The notes under the pieces are model-generated. The model made no database searches and was not told the DNA's origin. It saw only the letters and a program-made list of their open reading frames with translations. From the NCBI GenBank assembly GCA_947650285.1, contig CANTFL010001456.1:62001-126000 (forward strand): a DNA stretch of 64,000 bases. The letters run 5' to 3'. Source of the stretch: Hyaloperonospora brassicae. Its lineage: Eukaryota > Oomycota > Peronosporomycetes > Peronosporales > Peronosporaceae. This document shows positions 54,090-64,000 of the stretch, piece after piece; position 1 is the stretch's first letter; the number at the start of each line of letters is the position of its first letter. The position numbers were made by a program, and so were the translations under genes.

Positions 54090-54645
54090 GGGACAATAAT
54101 CGATCGGACTTAGACGGAGTGGCAGCGAGAAACACTTTGTGTATAAAGTTGTTGGCAAATTCGAGACTACAGTGGCTGCTCGCTTGACGGTGATGGGAGT
54201 GCCAGTGCGAAGTTGTGTGCTGCTGCTTCAAGAGCCGTTGCGCTGCTGACGCATCGATCGAGGACTCGAGTCGTGATGTGTCATTGAGCGTCTTCGCAAG
54301 CATCGGGCTAGGAACGGATCGGGGCTGGATCTCGGTCGACGTTGGTCGACTGTCTCGTCGAAGAACGGAGCAATTGACCGTCCAGCGGTCTACAAACCGC
54401 TGTAAACCGGAACATGCTCGTCGCACGCGCAGACCCTTCCGGCTGTCCAGACACTTGTAGCTGTCCAGACCCTTCGAGATGTGGCCATCGTTTCGCGCAG
54501 CTCAGCGGTGCGCCTCCTTTTGCGTGGTGACCCATCCGTAGCCACACGCAGACTCTCTCGTCTTCTTTTCGGTATCACCGGATAATCTGTCAGCCAGTCC
54601 TGAGTGTGTCCGACGTGTCGATTCATCCATGAGCACACGGGACCT
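54090..54645. other. Intergenic stretch
   Basis: Promoter side of the neugrin-like gene and 3' flank of the EST1/SMG7 gene. No feature identified. Confidence 0.6.
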
Positions 54646-57413
54646 TTACGGGTTAAAAAACGAGTTTGGCAAGCGCTGCTGTTGCTGCTGCTGGCCTCCC
54701 ATCAAAGCGGCAGCAAAACCTGGAGGCGGGCGGGCACGCACTCGCGAAGACGACGGACTCGGCGACTCCGCGTGGCTCGACAGTGTCGGGGCGCTCATAA
54801 ACGCACTCAAACTCGAAGTCTTTTGCTGGTACAGTGCCGCCGCACGCTCCACAGCTGCCAAATCGGCCATAGGGGCAAAAGTCTGAGTCCTGCCAACATG
54901 GCTGCTTGAGCCGAGTCCCTGTGCACCACCATTTCCACCAGAAGTGGTGGAAGGCGTCCCAGTTTCACTGCGCAGCCCATTGTTACCGCTGATTGGCATA
55001 CCCAGAGCACCATCCCGAGTGCCTCTTTGTGCTGTGTTATTGCTCGTTGAGCCGCTGTTACCGGCACTGCTTTCCCACCCTGACACGAGGGACGCGTTCG
55101 GTAAGCCACCTTTTCCATTGAAAGTGTCAAAGCTGGGGTAGCCGAGGCTTGAACCAAACGAACACTTGCCAATGCCGAACGCGCCGCTCTGACTGCCAGT
55201 GCTGGCATGACCCCGGTCATCTGCTGACGAGATCGGGCTCGGAGATCGGAGGCTGAAGGCGTCGCCTCCTGATGACGTACCGAAGGAAGGTGCAATGCTT
55301 GCACTTGCACCAGGTGGCTTAGTCGCCTGGTCATTTGCCATCGCGCCAAAAGCTGGCGATGGCCTGAACACGATCACCTCGTCATCAAAGTCGTCGTCCT
55401 CATCGACGCTCGTGCCAGCGCCATAACCGCTGCCGAAGGTTTCCTGCGGTTGTTGCTGCTGAATGGTCTTGGCCGAAAAGTACCCGAGATCTAGTGAAGC
55501 TAGTGCGTCTGACATGCCATTCTCATGCAGAGGGTCGTTTGTACTGACCACTGGCGATGTCGTGAACAGTCCCGATGCACTACAAAACAGCAGCGGTTCT
55601 CCCATGTAGCCATCGCACAAATACCGCGCAAAGCTATACAACCTCCATGCACGAAGCTTTGCAGCCTCGTCGTCTGACAACGGCGTCGATTGCGATTCAC
55701 TGCTTGCTCCAGTAGCTGACGTCTGCAGTGCCACTTCATCCATCCACGTTGACGCGGCACCTTCTTGCTCAAGCGGTGTGAACCCTCGAAGCTCGAGGCT
55801 TTCCTTCAGCAGGTGCTCTTGTTCGCGTACAAAAAACGGCAGACTGCCTTGCTGTTCGGTGTTCGACAACAGCGGAGTGTACAACTCGCGCATGCGCGCA
55901 TGGTTCACGAGCTTAGCCAACGTGCCAAGAAACACGGAAAAGAACTGGTCTGCGCCTGCTCCTTGTTCGTTCGCTGCTACATCGCTGTATAGTTTCTTCT
56001 CACGATGCACCAAAAGCTGCTCCAGTTGCTCCAGCATATCCGGGTGTAGCTCCAGATATTGGCAAAAGACTGCCACCGGACCCAAGAATCGCAGCGCCGA
56101 AAGCGCCGAATCTTTCAGACTCTTGCTACTCGTACCCGCCTTCGACTTCATGTCCAGCATTTCTGAAATAAACTCCATGACAGTCGACGTTGTACGAACA
56201 GAAAGACGAAGCGCATCTCCCATTGGTGTAGATTGCGAGCGCGAGTCTGCTGCGCGGATCATGCAAAAGATGTTCGTCACCACGACCTTCAGCAGCAATG
56301 AGTCTCCCACCACACCTGCATGCAACAGCGTTCGCAAGTCTTTGAAAAGCACAGCCTCCATGTCGCGCGGATACGTCGGCACCAGTCCCTCATTGCTACT
56401 CGACGGCGTGGTGTGAGACCCACGTGGCGACGACAGCACAAACAAGATGCCGTGCATTCGTGTGAGACGGTGCAAGTAGCTCTTCAACAACGCCGACTTT
56501 TCCTTCGACGATAGAGACAACGACGTGAACTTCATGGGAGCAGCCAGCGGACGCTGTCGACTGCGCTCAAAAAGCAGTGCCAAATTCTCTTCTGCTGTTG
56601 TAAACGGCTGTGCCGTCAACAGACTCCTGCAATAGCGGTACACTGCCACTGTCTCTGCCTCAACGTATGTCGCCAGTACTGCCAATTGGTTGTGCGGGTT
56701 TCCGTTCTCGGGCATCACTGCCAACGCACGGTAATACAGCGCACCGGCCGCGGCAAAGTTCTTTTTCGCTCGTTGACTGTGTAGTTCTTGGTAGCGCGCC
56801 AAGTCTCCGAGGAACACGTAGCAGCGGTGCAAACTCTGGCGACAGCGGGTAGCGTCACTTCTGTCGGTCGCCACAGCATCTCCTTGCTGCGCGCGCTGCA
56901 GCCACGTCGCAAACACGTCCCTCAAGTGCGTGTAGAAACCCGCAGCTTCCGCCAAGAAAAGCTGAAACTCTTTCGACACGCGGTCAAAGTGTTCACGCAC
57001 ATTGCGCTCTGTCTGAGCAGCTGCTGCGTACTTGCGGATACGGCGACGAAAGTCCTCGATCCGGCGATAGAAACAGGGTTTCCACAGTGCGAGTTCCACC
57101 TCCTTCTCGGCGGCAAACAAGGGGTAGGCGTCTGCGAGCCGCATTGCAGCGTCCATGAGCTGACGGCGCAGGGCGTTCGCGTCGTGGGCGTTGAGTGGAT
57201 TGGCCCGCAGGAGATCCCGCAGCTGCTTGTCCAGCGTCACGAGGTCCCTACGAATAGAGAGAGACACAGAGAGAGAGCACACACACACACGAGACACAAA
57301 AACAGAGACACAGACACAGGCAATCGATGATGAGAGAGAGAAGCAAACAGAGAAGAAGGGGGCGGACGTGGCAGAGGTCGGACAGCGTACGTGTAGGCGC
57401 GGCGCATGTCCAT
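54646..57413 (-). CDS. EST1/SMG7 family protein (nonsense-mediated decay)
   Basis: 14-3-3/TPR-type protein of the SMG5/6/7-Est1 family, which binds phosphorylated UPF1. Model: exon 1 57413-57391 (MDMRRAYT), intron 57390-57248 (143 nt, GTACGC...TTCGTAG, with a CT/GA microsatellite), exon 2 57247-54646; 874 aa. Exon 2 opens DLVTLDKQLRDLLRANPLNA and YRRIEDFRRRIRK. The family signature follows: CYVFLGDLARYQELH, AGALYYRALAVMPENGNPHN, QLAVLATYVEAETVAVYRYC and RSLLTAQPFTTAEENLALLF. The C-terminal 400 residues are disordered, Ser/Gly/Asn-rich, and end in a poly-Gln run and LPNSFFNP. No PIN domain, so it is SMG7-like rather than SMG6-like. The 1005-codon open frame that continues upstream through the intron gives non-conserved sequence and is an artefact. 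Confidence 0.9.
57256..57350 (+). repeat. GA/CA microsatellite in SMG7 intron 1
   Basis: GAGAGAGACACAGAGAGAGA then (CA)n and further GAGA tracts, all inside the 143-nt intron (57248-57390). Confidence 0.85.
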
Positions 57414-60400
57414 GGGGCTGCTGCTCACTGGCCGATGGTCGAGAGCGCGCGTTACGAGAAAACCCCGTTAGAAACGTTTCTTTCGACGTCAAAACGATTG
57501 GCGCTCGGCGACGCGTGGATTGGCTGAAATTAGACCGACGGCGCTCGAAAGCCTCACGCACGTGACTTTCGGCTGAAAGAAATGGCTTCAGATGGTCTGT
57601 GCCAGTGGAATCCGACGACGAAGCGAGCGACGTTTTTGTTGCACTTGATGTAAAAGAGCTCACAAACGTCTCACTTGCACGTGACTTGACACGGATAGTA
57701 GCGAACCACTTCTTTGACTTCGACGTCTATTGACACACATCTTGAATCGAAGGCAATAAAATGAGCGTCTCGTAGCCTCTTCCGCTCGCTCTCTCTCAAG
57801 TCATCAGCAATGGTAGACGACCATAATCAATTATTTGGCCAGCACTAAAAGTCCACAGGAAGACTCAACATGCGCGACGCAAAGTTGTACGATGTTCCAA
57901 TATATTGCGAGCCCGAAAGGCAAAGCTATGATGCTGCATTGGCGCGTCGCGACATGTCGAGTCGGAGATTGCAAACAAGTGGATGCTCGGACCGTTGCGA
58001 TCGAGGTTGGTAGCTATGACGTACAGAAGGCAGGTGGTAGATATGGCTGGGATGCCCACACGTATATCGAGCGAGGCGACATTCTTGTTGACCGTCCAAG
58101 TGATCATCATCAATTTTCTCGGTCATTCATTCAGCTTCTCATGTGGGTCCGAGCTCTTCGATGTAGTTTCATCGGCCGTCAGCTTTGGACCGTTCAGCAC
58201 TCGCACGCTATCGACAAAAGCGGTGTCACATCGACTGAAACGTGGACGGCATGGTGGAGGTTGAGTCGAGGAGAGACCCCATGGTCAGGATGATGATGAT
58301 GCAGGATAGCTGTGAAACCATGTTCGGAAACGCGGTCAATCCGACTCGTTTGCCAATATGTCTGGATGGTTTGCAATTGACGTCGATGGTGGCGAACCTC
58401 AGAGAGCAAACTTGAGCCAGGGGTCGTTCCGATAGTCGAACGCCGCTAGGCCATGGTGCAGGGATGTCATGTTGAGGCCAGACCGTACTTGGCTGAAAAT
58501 CACGTCGAATTCGGGATGGATCGGCTACCCTACTAACGTGACTGACGATGGCTGAGGTGCTTGCTACGCAAATGCAGACGAGTAATGAAGTCTATGCTGC
58601 TGGACCTTCACATTTTGGAGACCGTTGGTAGAGACCGCAGTGGCTCGTACCAAACGCAAAGCTTAGGTCATAGTGTCATGTACATTCAGGGCCATAAGAC
58701 GTGTCCGAGCACAGCAAACGTCTTTCCGCATATGGCATGACCCCACAGTTTCGGGCGCTTGCCAAAGTGCGATTTGAGTCGGCGCGAAAAAGGGGCGTGT
58801 TTGCAAGATGCATCGATGAGCCTGGAAGGTGACCAGTTTCATCATCGATCCATAAAGAGCGTGTCGCCGCAAACGCATCGACATCGTCGAGATGGTCAAC
58901 AAGTATCACATGATCAATATTGAGTTGAAGATCTGAGACGAAACGCGTGCCAGGCACGAATGTTGCTCCTTGCCGAGTCTGTAAACTGCAGCACATTTGA
59001 AGTCGGTGAAAGACACAGAAAGTGGATGGTGTGATGTGAAGAATGTCAGATCCCGATCGCAGCATGTAGAGATGCGTGGTGCCGTGAGCCCATTGCGCTA
59101 GCATCTGCCCTTAAAGCACCGGCCTTTGCTTATGCAAATTCAGTGTGGCGCATTCGAGTAGGTCGTTGTTGCAAACTGGAAACTACAAATCAGTCGGTTA
59201 CATCTGTCATGGCTGGTAATGCACGACGCAAATGGATTAAGGCAGATCCGAAGGCGAAATCATGTTATCACGGACCCCCTGGACAGCTGTGACCAATTCA
59301 AAGATAGCCAGGTGGAATGTCTTTCACGTCACAAGGGCTTTATTTTTCCTCCCTAGTCGCTTCACCTATGAATCAATTGACCAAACACGCAGAGTTCTAC
59401 GTGTCGCTCACGCCAGTGCTGTTCAAGGCCAATCATTGGAGTACGATCGCAGCGCTAGGAGAGCCGGTGATGCGACTTCATGCGCGCATAGACGCCGCTC
59501 TGTGTGAAGTAACTCGCGCACGAGATGTAATCGGGCGCATGAAGTACTCTTTGTGGTCTTTACGACATGTTCTTGCGCATCATTATTTGGACAACGTAGC
59601 AGGAATTTATGCATTGAGTCCGCCTTCACTCGACCATCACCGATGCCTCATTGAATTCCGCCGGAATTCAAGACGCGGACAAGTACATGATGTCGCATTT
59701 TTCCAAGCTCCTTCGTAGCCTCCCGAGCCAAACTTGAGCCTGTCCCACATGAGACCTGATCACGTTTCACCTGGATCAAACTCGTTGTACCTTTGCTGTC
59801 CATGACTCATACCATTTTCTACAGAAAGGTTGACGCTTTCGCAGGATCCATGCATCTGCTAGAATGTTTACTTCAGTCCATGCATCGGTCACATACAAGG
59901 AAACGTCAACGAAGACTTGTAGATAGCCATTATCAATGGAGTTTGTCACTAAAGGACAAAGGAGACACTTTTCGGACCGAGAACGTGCTAATCCAGCTGT
60001 GGAGAAGAGACTTGTACATCAGTTTTGTACAAGATGTAGAAAGATTGGAGCACGTTGCTGAACTGGAAGAACAGCTGAGATAGACGAGTTGATACAGTTT
60101 ACTCAGTTGGATTGTTATACTCGTACCGACCATCAAATGAAAACATCTCAACTGTGTGATGAAGCTCTTCGTGGCAGCGCACAAACAACTTGCGCCGCAA
60201 CTGGACTGTTTTCAACTACTTCGTATGGCTCCGATGTTCGCATCTGTGTGATGCACATTGTCAACATCGATGTAAATGAAGTTGATCTTACATTGACAAC
60301 CCACCAGTAGTTCTCATTGAAGTAACGAAGCTGGGATATGGGATATGGTATGGTCGTTACCGTTCGGCAAAAGCTATGGCGAAAGAGTGCTCTCCTTGTT

Positions 60401-61648
60401 CGTGAGCGGTAGAATACGTCGAGGCTGGTGTGCTTGGGACCGAAGGCATTCGTCAGTTATCAGCGGTAAGCAGCACAGCCATTTCCGCAGCACAGCGCAG
60501 CACCCATTTGGGCCGCGGTCCCGACCGCGGTCGGGGCCGGATGTTCTTGGTTGTTGAAGAAGGTTCTTGAAGCATCACATCGGGCAGGTTCTACTGTAAG
60601 AGGCTTCATATTTCCATCTCGACGTGGTAAGAGCTCTCCGGTGGCTTTTTTCGCATGAACAACTACTTTCGCACTGGATCATCATGAACACGGCATTGCG
60701 GCTAATGATGGACAGAAGCCGTTCCTTTTGCGCTGTGCCTATCATAGTGTGCCAACTGTTTCACAGATCTGTTGCACAAGGTGCACCGCCAGGTCAAAGT
60801 GCGCAGGTTAGGTATGGGCAACGGTAAAGGCAATTCGTGAAGGTACTTGATGTTAGTTCTGCACTTTCTTGTGTTGACTCATTCAGAGTGCACCGACGGA
60901 TGCGGCTTGCCAGAAGCACTCAAAAGTTGATCCAGTTGGACAGTATCGTCGATTGCGCCGGAGAACGCGGGTGCGCTAAAACGCAGAGGTGTCCTACACA
61001 CTCTACACAATGGATCCTAACATTTTTCACGTCCTTTAATCTGTTTTGAGTAAGGATCGACCGATGCACTATTCAGTCTAACGACCTGTTACTGCTCTGT
61101 TCAGCGCAAGCCCTTACGTTCTGCGCTGCTTGCTGGCTACTGCTTGGTACGCGCTAGCTGTCGCGTGCCTTTCTTGTGCCACTCTCTCACTGGCAAATTC
61201 GGATGTTTCGGACGAAGTGTGGGAGCCGACCAAATACGGATCGTCTGCAATGCAAGCTCGAAGGCCTCTCACATCGCTTTGTGACGTGGTACATATCGTT
61301 GGGGAACGTAGCAGACTTCTGCGGGACAGTTGTTACTGCCGAGCCGTCTGCTCGTTGGCGCCAGAGTTCCCGGGTGGTACCATCGGGTCTTTTTCTCTCA
61401 CACTTTCTTGAAGGATCACCAATCGGTCGCAGTGCGTGGGAGAATTAAACCGGCAATCGTATAAACCCATGAGTTCCTTCCTGCGATAGAGAGGCTGCAC
61501 CGAATCTATCCGTCAGTCTGCTCGACTCCAGAACGAACGACCTCTCTGGGCAAATATCCAACGCTCGCGACATCCGATCGTACAACACTTGCTCACCATC
61601 GGGCATGGCATCACGACCGGACGTTTCAGTCAACGCACTCTATACCTG
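57414..61648. other. Gene-poor stretch with unrecognised ORFs
   Basis: Frames of some length: 59104-58676 minus (142 codons; LNIDHVILVDHLDDVDAF and SLWIDDETGHLPGSS), 59317-59718 plus (133 codons; FYVSLTPVLFKANHWSTIAA), and 59793-60083 plus (96 codons; ENVLIQLWRRDLYISFVQDV). None shows a known domain, a signal peptide or joinable exons. They may be retroelement or gene fragments. Confidence 0.45.
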
Positions 61649-61663
61649 GCATTTCACGATTGG
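61649..61663 (+). promoter_or_regulatory. Initiator-like element of the RxLR gene
   Basis: GCATTTCACGATTGG resembles the GCTCATTYYNCAWTTT initiator and sits 29-43 nt upstream of the ATG at 61692. Confidence 0.45.
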
Positions 61664-61691
61664 AATACCTTCACACAAGTCGTTGTTGACG

Positions 61692-62159
61692 ATGAGATTA
61701 TCAACGGGTGCTGTCCTCATCGCTGCCGTCGTCTGCCTCGACACCGGGAACTTCTCCTTTGCAGCCAAGTATACTGGCAAGAGTGTAAGTGTGGCGATGC
61801 TTCCAAACGAGAGCCGACGTCTACGGTCTCAGGACATGCCAGCGAACGAAGACTTCGTAGCGAGCCGAGAGGAAGAAAGGTGGTTCAAGAAGATCTGGCA
61901 GATGTTGGACGATATTATACATCCGAAGACACCCGAAGAGCTTCATTACCGAGCTTTGGCAGAGACAAACCAAAAGTTTTACACCGAATTGCTGACGGAC
62001 CTAGATAAACAAGCTGAGCGATTCAATTCATGGAAAGAATTTAGGCTACCGGTGGATTTGGTGCAGGAAACGATGAGACATTTTGGTCTACATCCTGCGG
62101 TTGTCGAAGAGCTCTCCGGCTTGTACAGGCTCCATCTGGGCCCTGGTGGTTTGTCGTAA
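61692..62159 (+). CDS. Secreted RxLR-EER effector candidate
   Basis: Intact single-exon 155-aa protein. The signal peptide is about residues 1-25 (hydrophobic LIAAVVCL, cleavage probably after SFAA). RRLR sits at 42-45 and EEER at 60-63, at the spacing typical of RxLR-EER effectors delivered into plant cells. The C-terminal 90 residues are helical: WFKKIWQMLDDIIHPKTPEE, ETNQKFYTELLTDLDKQAER, then FGLHPAVVEELSGLYRLHLG. They are short for a full WY module (no clear W..Y pair beyond Trp64/Trp69), so the fold is open. An in-frame upstream ATG (61605) would bury the signal peptide and is rejected. The host target is unknown. It lies in a gene-poor, repeat-bearing flank, as is usual for such genes. 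Confidence 0.85.
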   Translation: MRLSTGAVLIAAVVCLDTGNFSFAAKYTGKSVSVAMLPNESRRLRSQDMPANEDFVASREEERWFKKIWQMLDDIIHPKTPEELHYRALAETNQKFYTELLTDLDKQAERFNSWKEFRLPVDLVQETMRHFGLHPAVVEELSGLYRLHLGPGGLS

Positions 62160-62326
62160 CGCGCAACAAACAACAGGCACATGTCGTTCGACTCAATGTC
62201 TGCCTCTCAACACGTTTGATGCCGCTTACGCATGCGGTGGCTATTCCATGGGCACTAAACGATTGTAGCTATTTGGACTGGACCCTCAATATTGTCGCTC
62301 TGTACGTCCACTAACATAAGTTTAAA

Positions 62327-62561
62327 ATGCAGCTACCGTCGTTTCTCTCGGAGTTTTACACATGGTCTTTATCTCGTCAGATTCTTGCGATCTCCCCTGT
62401 TCACGACTCGCTACCCTGGCAACGGCCACTGATATAAGGTGACAATGCAGCTATCATCGTTTCTCTCGGAGCTCTAGACGTGGTCTTTATCTCGTCAGAT
62501 TCTTGCGATCTCCTCTGTTCACGACTCGCAACCCTTACAACGGCTATCACGACAGGAAGAT
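62327..62561 (+). repeat. 118-bp tandem duplication downstream of the RxLR gene
   Basis: The block starting ATGCAGCTACCGTCGTTTCT at 62327 recurs at 62445 (ATGCAGCTATCATCGTTTCT), including GGTCTTTATCTCGTCAGATT in both. The copies differ at about a tenth of positions, so the duplication is not recent. Confidence 0.9.
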
Positions 62562-64000
62562 ACACACATTTCGCAATGATAGAAAGAGCGGTACTGCCAA
62601 TCTCAACATCTATGTACTTTGTTCATGTGTCGCTTTGAAGAATTGTTACAGCCAACAGCTAAGCGACATGAAACTTCGTTGTAGCTGTCATACTCGTGAA
62701 GTGACCAGCCAGATGAGTATGACCTGCCACGCGCACGCAGAGTCACCTTCTGTACTGCGTTGTTGCGGCATACATTGACAAGGCATGCAAAATGCCTGGC
62801 GCATCGCGCCACGTCCATGTGTGAGCTTCTGTAGTGGATGACGTTGATACAAAGGCTTCCATTAAGTGAGTACAACCAATGCGCGCGACGGTTCGACACG
62901 GTGTTCGTAAATGACTGAGCACTTCGTCGACACCAAGCGTCAGCACGACACCTTTGGCCATGCAACTTATTTGCGTTGTGATACGTCTCTTACTGTGGAG
63001 GCACGGATGCTGTCAGTACCAGGTGTGCAGTGGATCATACCAGAGATTTTGTGGTAGCAACTCATTGAACCGAGCACGACGCACACAATACCACGCGCAA
63101 TCACCCGATTAGGAAGACGCAACTCAGTGGCGACTCGATTGGAAACAAATCACGGTGAAATCTGCTGAGAAGCCGACAGTGACTCGGATTTCATGCTACG
63201 GACTCCATGCGTTGGAGCCACGGCTCCTACTGAACAAAGCGTGAGTCCTCCTCTCGCATCTCATAGGTCGGATGATGAGACCAATTGATGATTCAGGAGC
63301 ACTACAACCGACTCCATGACAACGACATTGATGGGCACAAGAAGTCGACAGCCGAAGAAAGTACTAACGCCCGCGGTGACAACGCCGGGGACTCGATAAT
63401 CTGCGCTTTTGCTTCACTGTATGTCTGGCGATCCATCGGGTCCAGATAATTCGTGCAGCATGTGCCAAGTAAAAGGCAACGTGCTCGATGGGACCTTTGC
63501 TGCAGAAAGAATCAAGGAGTCAATTGATATGGTGTATGTTTAGGGCGCGATGCGCCGGTTCACGACGGATTCTTGAATTGCATTTTCATGCGTGTGATCG
63601 CGTAGACGCATGGCGACAGCCGAAAGACAACAATTGCTCATGTTAACCATTCCGCCATGAAGAGAGTAGGTAAGGAGTCAGTAAAGAAATCATGAGGCTT
63701 AGAGTAGCATATGATTGCGAACGAAAGACCCCTGAAACCTACTTTTTGTTTTACCTCCTCATACACTACACTGCAAGTAGAGATGAAATGGTACTCAATA
63801 TGCCTATATTGTCATGCGTGTCGAACTGTTCGTGGTGAATCTCATCTTAGGCCAGAAAGCCACAGACTGCTACCAGCAACAGCGACTGCTTCCTCAATGA
63901 CACTTGTTTGCTAAGAGGCCGTCACTAGAGTGGCAGTATGTGCTGACATCGAGCCGGCTCAAGCAGTGAAATATCTACTTTCTTCTCACTGAGGATATGA
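62562..64000. other. Unassigned stretch to the window end
   Basis: Short frames only (for example 62965-62603 minus and 63711-63914 plus), without motifs, promoter signals or repeats I can identify. Confidence 0.5.

Noticed and set aside
57248..57663. N-terminal extension making the SMG7 frame 1005 codons
   Set aside because: The extra part translates a CT/GA microsatellite and matches nothing. A GT-AG intron to a short exon with ATG at 57413 gives the conserved protein.
61605..61691. Upstream in-frame ATG for the RxLR effector
   Set aside because: It would place 29 polar residues before the signal peptide and lies upstream of the initiator-like element.

Overview
The window reads as nuclear DNA of a plant-pathogenic oomycete (Peronosporales; Phytophthora or a downy mildew). 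Evidence: a secreted protein with RxLR and EER motifs (61692-62159), a second RxLR-like gene with an LWY-type C-terminus (16806-18004), short 66-100 nt GT-AG introns, matches to the oomycete initiator TCATTYYNCAWTTT ahead of several genes, variant bZIP factors, and Ty3/Gypsy and Copia-like elements of oomycete type. Genus cannot be settled from the sequence.

Layout. 1-13129: a decayed plus-strand chromodomain Ty3/Gypsy element (gag, protease, RT, RNase H, integrase, chromodomain) whose integrase is split by a 767-bp solo LTR of a related family. A block of antisense reading frames lies between the chromodomain and a 1028-bp LTR. 13130-16800: AT-rich gene desert with two short Copia-type solo LTRs. 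16806-18044: an RxLR/LWY effector gene broken by a frameshift in a G8 tract. 18710-20096: a Mutator-like element with long terminal inverted repeats and a FAR1-type fragment, itself split by a solo LTR with a perfect 5-bp target duplication. 20940-21304: a fourth copy of that LTR family. 21305-29863: mostly unassigned sequence around one kinase-like gene whose DFG motif is NFG.

29864-57413 is gene-dense and mostly housekeeping: a probable mitochondrial RNA m5U methyltransferase, two tandem bZIP genes (one with a ruined basic region), SF3B4, cytochrome b561, a mitochondrial carrier with an N-terminal EF-hand-like region, a third bZIP with Cys at the invariant Asn position, calpain-7, a conserved-looking 198-aa protein, a fibronectin-III/coiled-coil protein, RRN3 (Pol I factor), a neugrin-like protein and an EST1/SMG7 protein. 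I rebuilt exon structures for most from frame continuity and splice sites. 57414-64000 is again gene-poor and holds the intact RxLR gene followed by a 118-bp tandem duplication.

The window thus shows the two-compartment organisation of oomycete genomes: a compact core flanked by repeat-rich, effector-bearing DNA. The most unusual signals are a Copia-type LTR family built of consecutive near-perfect hairpins whose stems differ between copies, the antisense frames inside the Gypsy element, the bZIP paralog that has lost its DNA-contacting residues, and the NFG kinase. All calls are by eye; no database search was possible.
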